This document shows positions 46,501 through 52,820 of a DNA stretch of 64,000 nucleotides, one piece after another. The notes under the pieces were generated by a model that made no database searches, was not told where the DNA came from, and was given only the letters and a program-made list of their open reading frames with translations. The stretch comes from Steromphala cineraria (lineage: Eukaryota > Mollusca > Gastropoda > Trochida > Trochidae). The stretch spans positions 34,432,450 to 34,496,449 of the forward strand of contig OU744728.1 in the NCBI GenBank assembly GCA_916613615.1, read 5' to 3'. The first letter of the stretch is position 1; every line of letters begins with the position of its first letter. The position numbers and the translations under genes are program-made.

Positions 46501-48746
46501 ATCAAATAATGATTAATCTTATAGCCTTGAAAGAAATAAGTATAAAAAGACTTGAGTTGAAGCGCTGAAATATTCATTTTGACTTAAAAGACAGTTTGAT
46601 CTTAAACACATAGGAAAATATCTTTATTATGCCTGGAGAAACTTCAATCTTACAAATGCCGGGATGGGAAAGGAACAGCTGAAATGGCAGGAATTGATCC
46701 AAGGACGGTAATCTATGTATAAAACTGAGTCAGGAATGATCCAACACTGTTGAAATCAATTCCCATCCCTGCAAATGATAATCTAGACTTTACTGCATTG
46801 GTCATAATATCAATTTCAACTCCATATGAAAAATCTGTGTGGAGCCTTTCATGGGGCAATGTCTTCAATTGGGCTAGTGCCCATACATGAATATTACCGT
46901 TTCTTTGAAGCCATCGTATCTGTGAATTGTGTCGTTGTTTAGCTTGACCTTGAGGCAGTATCCCCGCGCTCGTTTGAGCCACTGAATCTTGGCAATATCT
47001 GAACTCTGGTACTGGTCTATCTTTCCTGTCTTGTTGTTCTTGAAGATAACGCTGTTGCTCTGCAGCTTCAACCTGCCAGGGATCTGCAACAGTTACACAG
47101 CTCTCGCACTCACTCATACTCATCAGTCAGTCATGTACAGCCAGTCTCCCAATAATGAATCCATTCCATTGCAGCTTTCAGAGACATGGTAGAATTAAAT
47201 CAATTTATACAAAACACCAATTTACTATACACCGAAAATGAAAGACCTGTTTCAATAAAGATAAACTTACAGAATTTAATAAAAGAATTTATGTAAATAT
47301 ATTTATTTTGATTTTCGAACATGAAGATACATAACTTATATTGATCTTATCTTTTGTTTGAATTTGAAGGCAGGGGCCATTTTGCACATCGGATGAAAAA
47401 ATGACCCATTAAAATTTTGAAGTTTCCTATTGTTATAGAGCAATGGCCCCTTTGAAACTGAAGAAATTACAGAAATGTTTGGAAATGGGCAATTGTCAAA
47501 GACGTCATTCCCTATCCCTGCAAATTCAAACAATACTCGGTACTTTTTGCAATGGTATGATCCAACTACTAAGGAATGCAATGACAAAATATGTGATGTA
47601 AATTTCTTAGTAATAAACTCTTAGTTACCAATTTACACTGTATGGACTTTGTGACGAGATAGCACTTTTAGAAAGAGCAAATTCAATGTGAAGCTAGGTT
47701 TTGGAATCTAAGTAAGATTAACTGATAGGTGGTAATCAAATTTTTATCATTTCTTATCATTGGTAAGAAACTTTTTCCAAACAATGCAAGACATTGATAA
47801 ATTTATTATTAAAATAAAATTTTACGAAAAGGAAAGTACATACAGATAGACTTTCCCAATTCAATTTCAACTTGAAATCCTTTCTTTTCCATTTATAGTA
47901 AATCTTATACCTCTTAAATTGTGTAAGTTATAAAGGTTTTCATATACCACATACTTCACTTGCCTATCAGCCTCAAGCTGAATGTGACACCAGGTGACCA
48001 CAAATATTTTTATTGTTTATAAACTGCCCTCACAAATGGCTAAATGTTACAATTAAATCCTTGCAGTTGTCATCCATATTCCATGTGTTTTGTCACTAGT
48101 GGCAGTGTATAAAATAGATTGGAAACCTAGCCTGTCCTGAAAATTATTTGGCCAATTCCTTAGGGGAAAATAAAGAAAATGTTTGTAAGTTACCAGTCCT
48201 GACCAAAAAGTTGCCAGTCAAGGACTGGCAGACGGGCTATGTTTAAACACTGCTAGTGGCCGCACCACCCTTCTCTAGTAACCGCCTTGTCCATACAATA
48301 ACCTCCCTGCATGTTCAAAACAATTGCTCTGTTAGCTGTCGTCACATATCCAATACAGTTATGTACAATGATCTGAAAAACTATAAGCGAAATTTTAAGA
48401 TATTTTATAGTACTAAGTAGGTTGACAATACATTTTTAGAGATGGTGAAAGGCTTCTACGGGCCTTTTTGCACATTGGCCTGATTGGATGAAAAATGGGC
48501 CATTAAATGTTTCAAGTTTTGATAGAAGGGCAATGACACATTTTAAATTCTTTGACCAACTATCCTGAAAATCCTGAAAATGGTTCATTGCCAAAGATGT
48601 CCAATCACTGCGTATCATTTGCTGGCTGCATTGTAATCGCTGCTTGACAATAAATTTAGTTAAATCTTTGGCAAATCTTTTCAACTACTTACAAGGTGGC
48701 CTCTGAATTCTTGCACAACATCAGGATATTCTTGAATGTCGCTCAT
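25448..48746 (-). CDS. SSRP1: SSRP1, FACT complex HMG-box subunit (17 coding exons)
   Basis: SSRP1 pairs with SPT16 to form FACT, which removes and redeposits H2A-H2B during transcription and replication in the nucleus. Joined exons give 776 residues, slightly longer than the roughly 710-725 of vertebrate and fly proteins. Domain order: N-terminal SPT16-binding PH-like region (about 1-100), structure-specific recognition double-PH domain (about 75-290, including the near-invariant [20 protein letters not shown]), second PH/Rtt106-like region (about 330-435, [20 protein letters not shown]), acidic linker (about 438-495), basic stretch, HMG box (about 566-634) and a Ser/Glu-rich basic/acidic tail. 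Every intron is GT-AG and all phases agree. Exons on the minus strand: 48746-48693, 47083-46898, 46448-46343, 45402-45209, 45016-44922, 44744-44609, 43895-43792, 43206-43078, 42726-42505, 40066-39985, 39126-38997, 37755-37710, 35557-35398, 35157-34966, 32267-32137, 32017-31723, 25516-25448. The initiator exon is duplicated at 55,795-55,848. Confidence 0.95.
26231..27484 (-). mobile_element. Helitron-like element, copy B (AGGTCA-rich)
   Basis: Begins CTAGATTAGCG, with the TTTGCGG…CCGCAAA hairpin and AGCAGCCCC, and runs to a degenerate GC-poor end near 27,484. It is inverted relative to copy A. It holds many TGACCTTGACCTTTGACCT-type blocks and is longer than copies A and C because an internal segment (about 26,600-26,900 and 27,030-27,300) is duplicated. 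It lies in SSRP1 intron 16. Confidence 0.6.
27545..29765 (+). repeat. Tandem module array of the 'ctctgtagctcatcagg' family
   Basis: Roughly ten units of about 145 bp, each with 'ggtcatggggtcacgaaatc', 'caaggagtctacacacaact', 'ttcagctctctagacctttt' and 'ggagaagaagatgaaaatag'. The array ends at a GACGGACGGACG run and ATGCCATGCCAT near 28,857, and again near 29,570. It is inverse to 1,885-3,340. An hAT MITE interrupts one unit (28,083-28,419). Confidence 0.75.
28083..28419. mobile_element. hAT-like MITE inserted in a tandem unit, TSD GACCCCT
   Basis: GACCCCT occurs at 28,076-28,082 and 28,420-28,426. Neighbouring array units show the uninterrupted target 'ggttttgacccctgtgaccc'. Ends AGGGGTGAAACGGT and, in complement, AAGGGTGAAACGGT are inverted repeats. 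The interior is rich in GGTTCGGTAC/ACCGAACCG and has no coding capacity. Confidence 0.8.
29793..29922. repeat. Perfect 62-bp-arm palindrome, Penelope-terminus-like
   Basis: The left arm 29,793-29,854, loop GATTCT (29,855-29,860) and right arm 29,861-29,922 are exact complements. The arms contain GACAACTTCTTTGTTCATTG and CGACGTTTCGACACA. Downstream, at 29,930-29,957, 'caacttctaaaatgcctctc' with 'aaagaag' matches the Penelope-associated ends at 51,171-51,290 and 54,480-54,545. Confidence 0.8.
29969..29995. repeat. C/G hairpin TGTCTCCC…GGGAGACA
   Basis: A short perfect hairpin ending a dispersed repeat. It is one of several such caps in the window (compare 621-646, 31,160-31,185, 36,751-36,779 and 41,514-41,537). 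Confidence 0.6.
30175..31192 (-). mobile_element. Helitron-like element, copy C (AGGTCA-rich)
   Basis: Best preserved partner of copy A, inverted. It starts CTAGATTAGTGTTTGCGG and ends with the GCAGCCC…GGGCTGC hairpin (31,160-31,185) and TAATTAG. Length and internal order match copy A closely. It lies in SSRP1 intron 16. Confidence 0.65.
31723..32017 (-). CDS. SSRP1: SSRP1 coding exon 16 (Ser/Lys/Glu tail)
   Basis: 295 nt: [36 protein letters not shown] (vertebrate FKSKEFVSSDES), then an EAEAEAEAE repeat and [11 protein letters not shown]. Donor TCG|GTGTGT. Confidence 0.9.
32137..32267 (-). CDS. SSRP1: SSRP1 coding exon 15 (HMG box, end)
   Basis: 131 nt: [20 protein letters not shown] completes HMG helix III, followed by a Lys run and [10 protein letters not shown]. 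The first aromatic is Tyr where relatives have Trp. Its acceptor TTTCAG touches the minisatellite. Confidence 0.9.
32269..34290. repeat. 2-kb minisatellite, 32/33-bp units, abutting SSRP1 exon 15
   Basis: About 60 units of two interleaved types: 33 bp (aacacaacctaatacacaac + tgagtgcttcaac) and 32 bp (aacacaaccatcatgaacct + gagagcttcaac). The array starts two bases from the exon 15 acceptor and decays at 34,200-34,290. It gives long spurious frames on both strands because 33 is a multiple of three. Confidence 0.95.
34966..35157 (-). CDS. SSRP1: SSRP1 coding exon 14 (HMG box, first part)
   Basis: 192 nt: [20 protein letters not shown], then [20 protein letters not shown] and [10 protein letters not shown]. 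This is the N-terminal two thirds of a canonical HMG box, with the [13 protein letters not shown]-wedge face intact. The domain continues in exon 15, across an intron holding the 2-kb minisatellite. Confidence 0.95.
35398..35557 (-). CDS. SSRP1: SSRP1 coding exon 13
   Basis: 160 nt: [20 protein letters not shown], then a highly charged Arg/Lys/Glu region ending KPKTAKTV. It is the transition from the acidic linker to the basic stretch before the HMG box. Confidence 0.9.
35655..37330. other. SSRP1 intron 12: paired GGGGTCGCC repeat fragments
   Basis: Fragments with 'aaagggggtcgcc' and 'tttcaatgta' occur at 35,660-35,780 and 37,205-37,325, flanking the hairpin-ended repeat. No coding region. 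Confidence 0.4.
36205..36779 (+). repeat. Interspersed repeat with TGTCCCCCGC hairpin ends, tandem internal modules
   Basis: Starts with 'atgtcccccgccgcaatc' (36,209) and ends with a TGTCCCCCGC…GGGGGACA hairpin (36,751-36,779). Two to three internal modules of about 120 bp share 'tattccccagatgaagactg', 'caagtttgaaga' and 'gagatatggcgctaacaaca'. SSRP1 intron 12. Confidence 0.65.
37710..37755 (-). CDS. SSRP1: SSRP1 coding exon 12 (46-nt small exon)
   Basis: Encodes [15 protein letters not shown] plus a split Glu codon. It matches DESFNPG…DVAEE of vertebrates. Acceptor TTTCAG, donor GTAGGT. Confidence 0.9.
37979..38254. repeat. 23-bp minisatellite, ~12 near-identical units
   Basis: Unit tgatacctggaagcctcaac + taa, with one substitution near 38,163. 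SSRP1 intron 11. No spacers, so not a CRISPR array. Confidence 0.95.
38997..39126 (-). CDS. SSRP1: SSRP1 coding exon 11 (acidic linker)
   Basis: 130 nt: [20 protein letters not shown], then RMKEEGKN and a run of Asp/Glu/Ser. [13 protein letters not shown] is identical to the vertebrate motif. Such acidic tracts mimic DNA for histone binding. Confidence 0.93.
39253..39712. repeat. 39-bp minisatellite, ~12 units
   Basis: Unit around acatgttaacatggatcctg and ttgtgggtactcacagcac. Some units are one base shorter. The 13-codon period explains the long frames on both strands. SSRP1 intron 10. Confidence 0.95.
39985..40066 (-). CDS. SSRP1: SSRP1 coding exon 10
   Basis: 82 nt: [20 protein letters not shown] and a Gly/Lys tail. 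It corresponds to EEYGKLFDFV in vertebrates and closes the second PH region. Donor GTAAGT. Confidence 0.93.
40165..41482. repeat. 145-bp tandem array with 435-bp higher-order period
   Basis: About nine units built on 'tcaaggtcaaggtcacaagg', 'tcatggtgtcatctgaaagg', 'tctcatcacaagggatcc' and 'gttatgaccaaggttaaagt'. Segments 40,594 and 41,029 are near-identical three-unit blocks. GACGGACGGACGG runs separate some units. A CCCCCGGAAT…ATTCGGGGG hairpin closes it (41,514-41,537). SSRP1 intron 9. Confidence 0.9.
41540..42129. other. SSRP1 intron 9, unique part
   Basis: AT-rich intronic sequence with no recognised element. Confidence 0.4.
42130..42505 (-). repeat. 66-bp minisatellite carrying copies of the exon 9 end and splice donor
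   Basis: Period 66 exactly. CCTTAC (donor GTAAGG in complement) recurs at 42,169, 42,235, 42,301, 42,367, 42,433 and 42,499; the last is the real exon 9 donor. Each unit also holds CTTTTCTCTCTGTATCAG on the minus strand, a good-looking 3' splice site. Confidence 0.95.
42505..42726 (-). CDS. SSRP1: SSRP1 coding exon 9 (last 35 nt copied into a minisatellite)
   Basis: 222 nt: [20 protein letters not shown], then [18 protein letters not shown], ending NFMGLE plus a split Lys codon. The donor at 42,499-42,504 is GTAAGG. Its last 35 nt, the donor and the first intron bases are repeated five more times at 66-bp spacing downstream. Confidence 0.93.
43078..43206 (-). CDS. SSRP1: SSRP1 coding exon 8
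   Basis: 129 nt: [20 protein letters not shown] and [13 protein letters not shown]. The donor GG|GTGCGT was chosen because it alone keeps the frame into [12 protein letters not shown] in exon 9. Confidence 0.9.
43792..43895 (-). CDS. SSRP1: SSRP1 coding exon 7
   Basis: 104 nt: [20 protein letters not shown] followed by [14 protein letters not shown]. It matches the end of the first double-PH region and ends in phase 2. Confidence 0.93.
44609..44744 (-). CDS. SSRP1: SSRP1 coding exon 6
   Basis: 136 nt encoding [20 protein letters not shown] and then [19 protein letters not shown], the most conserved block of SSRP1. It ends MFFV at a GTCAGT donor. Confidence 0.95.
44922..45016 (-). CDS. SSRP1: SSRP1 coding exon 5
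   Basis: 95 nt, residues 181-212: [19 protein letters not shown] and EIQCLTPR. The split Arg codon is completed by exon 6. Confidence 0.93.
45209..45402 (-). CDS. SSRP1: SSRP1 coding exon 4
   Basis: 194 nt, residues about 117-180: [20 protein letters not shown] and the [11 protein letters not shown] core of the recognition domain. The donor reads CAG|GTCTGT. Confidence 0.93.
46343..46448 (-). CDS. SSRP1: SSRP1 coding exon 3
   Basis: 106 nt following TTGAACAG. It encodes DFEKLSNF and then VSLKGWNWG, the KGWNWG signature at the start of the structure-specific recognition domain. It ends one base into a codon. Confidence 0.93.
46898..47083 (-). CDS. SSRP1: SSRP1 coding exon 2
   Basis: 186 nt, phase 0 at both ends, residues 19-80. 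It includes [14 protein letters not shown] and a C-terminal RYDGFKET, the FKNxKTGK and YDGF hallmarks of the family N-terminus. The donor is GTAATA. Confidence 0.93.
47090..48195. other. SSRP1 intron 1, unduplicated part
   Basis: AT-rich intron sequence between exon 2 and the duplication breakpoint. A 'gccattttgcacat' motif near 47,375 echoes 42,940 and 48,465, a small dispersed repeat. Confidence 0.4.
48693..48746 (-). CDS. SSRP1: SSRP1 coding exon 1 (initiator, copy 1)
   Basis: 54 nt encoding 18 residues, [18 protein letters not shown], ending at GTAAGT. It matches the family N-terminus (…VYQEVKG in vertebrates). A TTTACAG acceptor at 48,805 would make this the second exon, with a 58-nt 5' leader in front of the ATG. 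It is the copy physically adjacent to exon 2. Confidence 0.9.
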
Positions 48747-49079
48747 ATTGGTATTTGTGGGAGTCCAAGATCTTATAATTTTATGATCTCAATCAGAAAA
48801 TCATCTGTAAACATAAAGATTAGCACTAAAATATAAAACTATAATTTAAGACTAGTAATTTTAGCTTTTGGCACATATGAGACTGTTGTTGAATGTTTGT
48901 AATGTTCTTGGTATTTGGTGAGTAACACGAGTCCTGTCAGATCAGTTCAAATTGCGCTTATGTCAATGAAAATAAGGTGAACTGGGATATGTGTTCTAAT
49001 CCAAATAGCTCACTTTTACTTTTTCATCAATACATACATCATAATTCCACTTAATCTAGACTAACAATATATCTTTTTT

Positions 49080-49920
49080 AAATATCCCCACGTTACCTGT
49101 TTTCGAGCGTCACATCTTTTCGAGCCCCCGAAAAACGGGCCCGGGGTGCATTCTAGACGCCTGTTTATTAGAACTTTCCAACGAAAAGTAGAGGGAAATG
49201 TCCCGAATTATCGGATACATTCTTTATTTTGTGTATAAGTCTGCATTTCAGATTTTGATGCAAGAATAAGTAATCAGTGCAATGAAAACATATATTTCCA
49301 TTGACACCGATCACAGTGATATTTCTAAAGCGTGCACAGTTCAATACAAATATTTCGGATTTCTGAAGTTCTTTCTTCACATTAAGAAAGAAGATGCAAT
49401 GCATTATTATTTTAGTAAAAAGCCTTATAAGTAAACGATCTTATAAAAGCTTGACAAATTTATTTTTACGAATTCAGGATGCCGGTATGGGTTGTTTACC
49501 ATTTATTCATTTGGAATACATAATGTAAATGCATTATGTTTTTTTGGTGATATCTCCAATAACACATTTATTTGTAAAATATGAGATTTTGACACTTATT
49601 ATAAGTACCTGTATGTAAAACTTGATAAAATATTTTTTACTTTCGAAATCGCCCCTGGAAAGTTTCCGATGTGACGACAACGTCACCGAATCTGTGGGGC
49701 TCGAAAACAGGCGACGTCACAAAATGCGCGATGAAATTGACCTCTTCAAAATAACAAGATTTTGAGGGTAATAATCAAGGCTATATTTACTTTAATTTTG
49801 TATTCAGTTAGCCAAATAAATGTTACTAAATGTATTATAAGTATTTAGAATAAATTATATGTGATTTAATGCAAGTGCTGCCGTTTGTCTTAGGGGCTCG
49901 AAAACACCGTACACGAGGTT
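49080..49920. other. CpG-bearing block between exon 1 and the candidate promoter
   Basis: Contains TTTCGAGCCCCCGAAAAACG near 49,118, GACGTCAC (CRE-like) near 49,713 and several GCTCGAAAACA repeats (49,690, 49,896). Duplicated at 56,182-57,020. No coding region; possible intronic regulatory DNA. Confidence 0.3.
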
Positions 49921-50243
49921 ACTATTCCTTTATAAAATTGTCATTAGAGTTACAATTAAAAGTAGCTAAGATACATAGCCCCGTCTGATGTAGTGGAAAC
50001 GATAGAGAGAACGTAATCAAGCTAAGTTAACTCAGCTAAATTAAAAGGTGAACAATACAGGATCAACATATAAACTTGAAAATGGATAAACTTAAAAGAA
50101 TAGCCTAGGCAGAAGGAAAAATATTGCGTGAGAACAAGACACATTGGTGATATGAAATGTTGGTATGTAAAATAATCACATGAAAGTTCATAATAATTGC
50201 GAGGGGATGATATTTTTATGAAAGGACACCTGGACCGCCCTAC

Positions 50244-50304
50244 CTGATATGTATTTACTGTTGTCAGCCGGTCAGTTTTCCATCTTAACAAATATGGCGG
50301 GAAA
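50244..50304 (-). promoter_or_regulatory. SSRP1: Candidate SSRP1 promoter / non-coding first exon (copy 1)
   Basis: The minus strand reads TTTCCCGCCATATT: an E2F-type TTTCCCGCC overlapping a YY1-type element (AATATGGCGG in complement) at 50,291-50,304. About 50 bases downstream is CAG|GTAGGG, a good donor at 50,244. No TATA box is near. This fits a TATA-less proliferation-linked promoter feeding the TTTACAG acceptor at 48,805, but no transcript evidence exists here. Confidence 0.35.
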
Positions 50305-50999
50305 TAGCGTAATGCATGTATCATTATCAAAGTTTTTTTCCAATCGGTAGGCAAACGGCAAATACTTACTTCATGTCATAAGATAAAAAAAATCACCTGA
50401 GGTGAAGTGTTACATTATGATGTGAACACAGCACTGATAACGAAGATTTTAACTTCTTTCATGCCAACTTTGTGCTTCTTTTTGTTTTTGATGACCCCAC
50501 GTTTTTAACATAGGGGGCGCCTCTATTTGGCTCTTTGCAGCTAGCTTTGCGGGTTCACGATGTGTGGAGCTTGCTGAACGTAAACTCTGGCTGTAGGTGA
50601 ATTCGTAACCAAAACTATCTCGTCACTGCCGGGAATTTGTAGGCCTACCCGAAGCGAATCGTCGAACTCGATCATTTCAACATTTCATGGTTTATTATCA
50701 TATAAATGGGTTTATATAATTGTGTTATTATAATTATTAATTAATTATAATAATAACTACAAATTGTTACATGTCTATGTATTATAGGTAGGATGTCATT
50801 GTGTTACAGGTAGGCTATTTACAAATATATGTTATTAACTGAGAACGTTTACAGATGGTGAAAATAGCAATGCTATTTCACATTATGAACTGAACAGAAC
50901 AAAACGTTTCTTAGAGATAAATGCCAATTAGATAGTGAACAATTGTAACAATATTATATTTGAGGTCACTCTTTCTTGAATAGTAAAGATTGCTGTATT

Positions 51000-51105
51000 T
51001 TTTTCGGGTCGAGTCCCATACAGGATTCGAACCCACATCCTTAGAGTCAGGCAACACGACCAGCAATGACCATACCAACAGCTAACCAACTCGCCCGTTT
51101 CGCCA
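51000..51105 (-). mobile_element. tRNA-derived SINE head, copy 1
   Basis: The minus strand has a B box GGTTCGAATCC near 51,030 and an A-box-like GAGTTGGTTAGCTGTTGG near 51,075-51,092, about 60 bases apart. Flanks GGGCGAG and CTCGACCC nearly pair. It does not fold into a clean tRNA. A pol III SINE head is the likelier reading. Confidence 0.6.
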
Positions 51106-51170
51106 TTCACAAAAACGGAGGTCCAACAAGCGGTAGTTAAGCTGTTGAAAAAGTCTACTATTCAAGATAG

Positions 51171-51300
51171 CCTTCTTTGAGAGGCATTTAGTAGTTGTAG
51201 GATGAATGAGGAAGAATTCTATGGATTTTTCAACTTCCTTATTACAATAGTGCGACGTTTCGGTGTAGATACTAGCACCATTTTCAAGCAAATGATACTG
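51171..51300 (-). repeat. Penelope-type terminal sequence (copies at 58,273 and 59,422)
   Basis: The minus strand reads …GGTG-ctagtatcta-CACC-GAAACGTCGC…, a stem-loop followed by GAAACGTCG, then CAACTACTAAATGCCTCTCA. It shares both motifs with 29,793-29,957. The CUGANGA core is not intact here. Confidence 0.5.
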
Positions 51301-51604
51301 GACATGATGATGGGGAATTATATATACATAAATGGATAAACAAATTATACAATTGAGTAGTTTGATGTAGTGAGACATTGATAAATTTGATATACATATT
51401 GATTGATTGTTTTTACAGTAAACAAACTTTGGGAAGCCAGATGGACAGAGTGAAACTATTTATACAATAAAATAGGTACTTAAGCTGTACAGGTTTATTG
51501 GTTGTTCTTACAGTAGAGCACACATGAAGAAGCCAGATGGACGAAGTGAGTTACTAGTGAGTGGATTTAATCAGATGGTGGTAAGCTGAAGGAAGATAAT
51601 AGCC

Positions 51605-52155
51605 TTGATCGCGATTGATGGAGGGATTATGGTTTTTCTTTTCAATTTTGAAACAAGGATTAAGAATTGTCATGTTCAATCATTAATGGCTGAAGTTCAT
51701 GAATATTCAACATTACATTTATACTCTAGAATTAAACTGTATTTGGTCTTGAAACTTATCTTGTTACTGTTAAATCTAAAGAAGCAAGACGTCGAATTAC
51801 TTTGTTAAGAATTGGCGAGCTTCCCATATACAAAAATATTGGTAGACGACATGGTATTCCACGTCAATTTCGTAATTTTGTAAAGTATATAAATCTAATT
51901 GTGTAGAGGATGAATTTCACTTCCTTTATAAATGTCCAGTGTATCGTGATATACGTGTAAAATCTACCTTTGTACATTAATGAAGAAATAATGATTCGTA
52001 ATCTCCAAAGCAGTAATTTATCCTATGTATTAGCTATCTCCAATTTTGTTAAAGATGCCTTAATCTTACGGAAAATTTTGATTGACAACATGCCATTCTG
52101 TAACTTATTTTATATGTTCATTTTGTACGTGGGCCAAAGGCCTTTCTATTGAATA
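51605..52155 (+). pseudogene. LINE C-terminal fragment (zinc-finger-like DEFHF motif)
   Basis: Frames around 51,770-51,900 read RRITLLRIGELPIYKNIGRR and then VEDEFHFLYKCPVYRDIR after a frameshift. This is the C-terminal Cys/His motif seen in many invertebrate non-LTR ORF2 proteins. It ends GQRPFY-stop and a GATTGATTGATT tail. An 11-bp deletion near 51,966 distinguishes copy 1. Confidence 0.6.
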
Positions 52156-52189
52156 AAAGATTGATTGATTTATATGACGATAGATGTTG

Positions 52190-52620
52190 ATTGATTCTAA
52201 GTAGAGAGAGCCAATGGGAGAGGTGTCGGTCATCAATCTGCCCCGAATCCAAGAGGTTGTATCTACAAAATCAACTGCAACTGTGGAAACAGCTACATTG
52301 GAGAAACCTGCCGACCCTTCAACATTAGACTTAAAGAACACAAAACTTCAGTAGAGAAATTGGACCTAAATCTGCCCTTTCAGAACACATTGTGAACAAC
52401 CCCAAGCACTCAATCTGCTGGAACAACACTGAAATCCTGGCCTCCAACATCACTGATTGGCGAAAACGAAAACTTCTTGAATCAATCAACCTCAGAAGAT
52501 GAGCTCCCGAGATTAACCGTGACCAAGGGGTTTATCTCCCTAACTCCTGGTGCATCACCAAGCAATCATAGACTCTATCTCCTGTACCAGTCTGCTGTGT
52601 AAACATTAATTACCTGTCCA
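52190..52620 (+). pseudogene. Penelope-like element GIY-YIG endonuclease, plus strand, copy 1
   Basis: CIYKINCNCGNSYIGETCRP near 52,258 carries the GIY-YIG core with the CxC zinc pattern of Penelope-like endonucleases. After a frameshift it continues KSALSEHIVNNPKHSICW, the conserved EH…H region, and WRKRKLLESINLRR with a stop in place. By family, the enzyme nicks target DNA to prime reverse transcription. Confidence 0.8.
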
Positions 52621-52735
52621 TTGTATTTCTCTTTCATCTCATGTTTTGATTGCATATAGCTAAATTATAACTGTCTTCTGTATTGGCTTCTTGTATATCT
52701 ATGCATATAAATACAACACTGGATATTTCATTATC

Positions 52736-52780
52736 AGCCACCTGAAGAAGGGGCAAGAATTGGCCCAGAAACGTCGTGAG
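52736..52780 (+). ncRNA. Hammerhead-ribozyme-like motif at the Penelope 3' end, copy 1
   Basis: CTGAAGA (52,742-52,748) fits the CUGANGA core. A stem-loop GGGgCAA-gaa-TTGgCCC follows, then GAA (52,768), the self-complementary ACGT (52,771-52,774) and C at 52,775 as the expected cleavage base. GTG after it can pair with CAC before the core (stem I). A palindromic 4-nt stem III suggests a dimeric type. Penelope-like elements are known to carry hammerheads. Activity is untested. Confidence 0.5.
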
Positions 52781-52820
52781 AAATCAATAAAGAAGTTGTT
52801 TTGTTTTTTTTCGGTTTGAA

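Noticed and set aside
48436..48684. 82-codon minus-strand frame just inside SSRP1 intron 1 (also at 55,538-55,786)
   Set aside because: It begins immediately past the exon 1 donor, has no recognisable domain and is conserved only because of the duplication.
25448..48746. SSRP1 as a processed or decayed pseudogene
   Set aside because: All 17 exons keep consistent phases, canonical GT-AG sites and no internal stops, and conserved blocks are intact.
51000..51105. A functional tRNA gene on the minus strand
   Set aside because: The B box is good, but the acceptor stem needs an indel to pair and the spacing gives no clean cloverleaf; a SINE head fits better.
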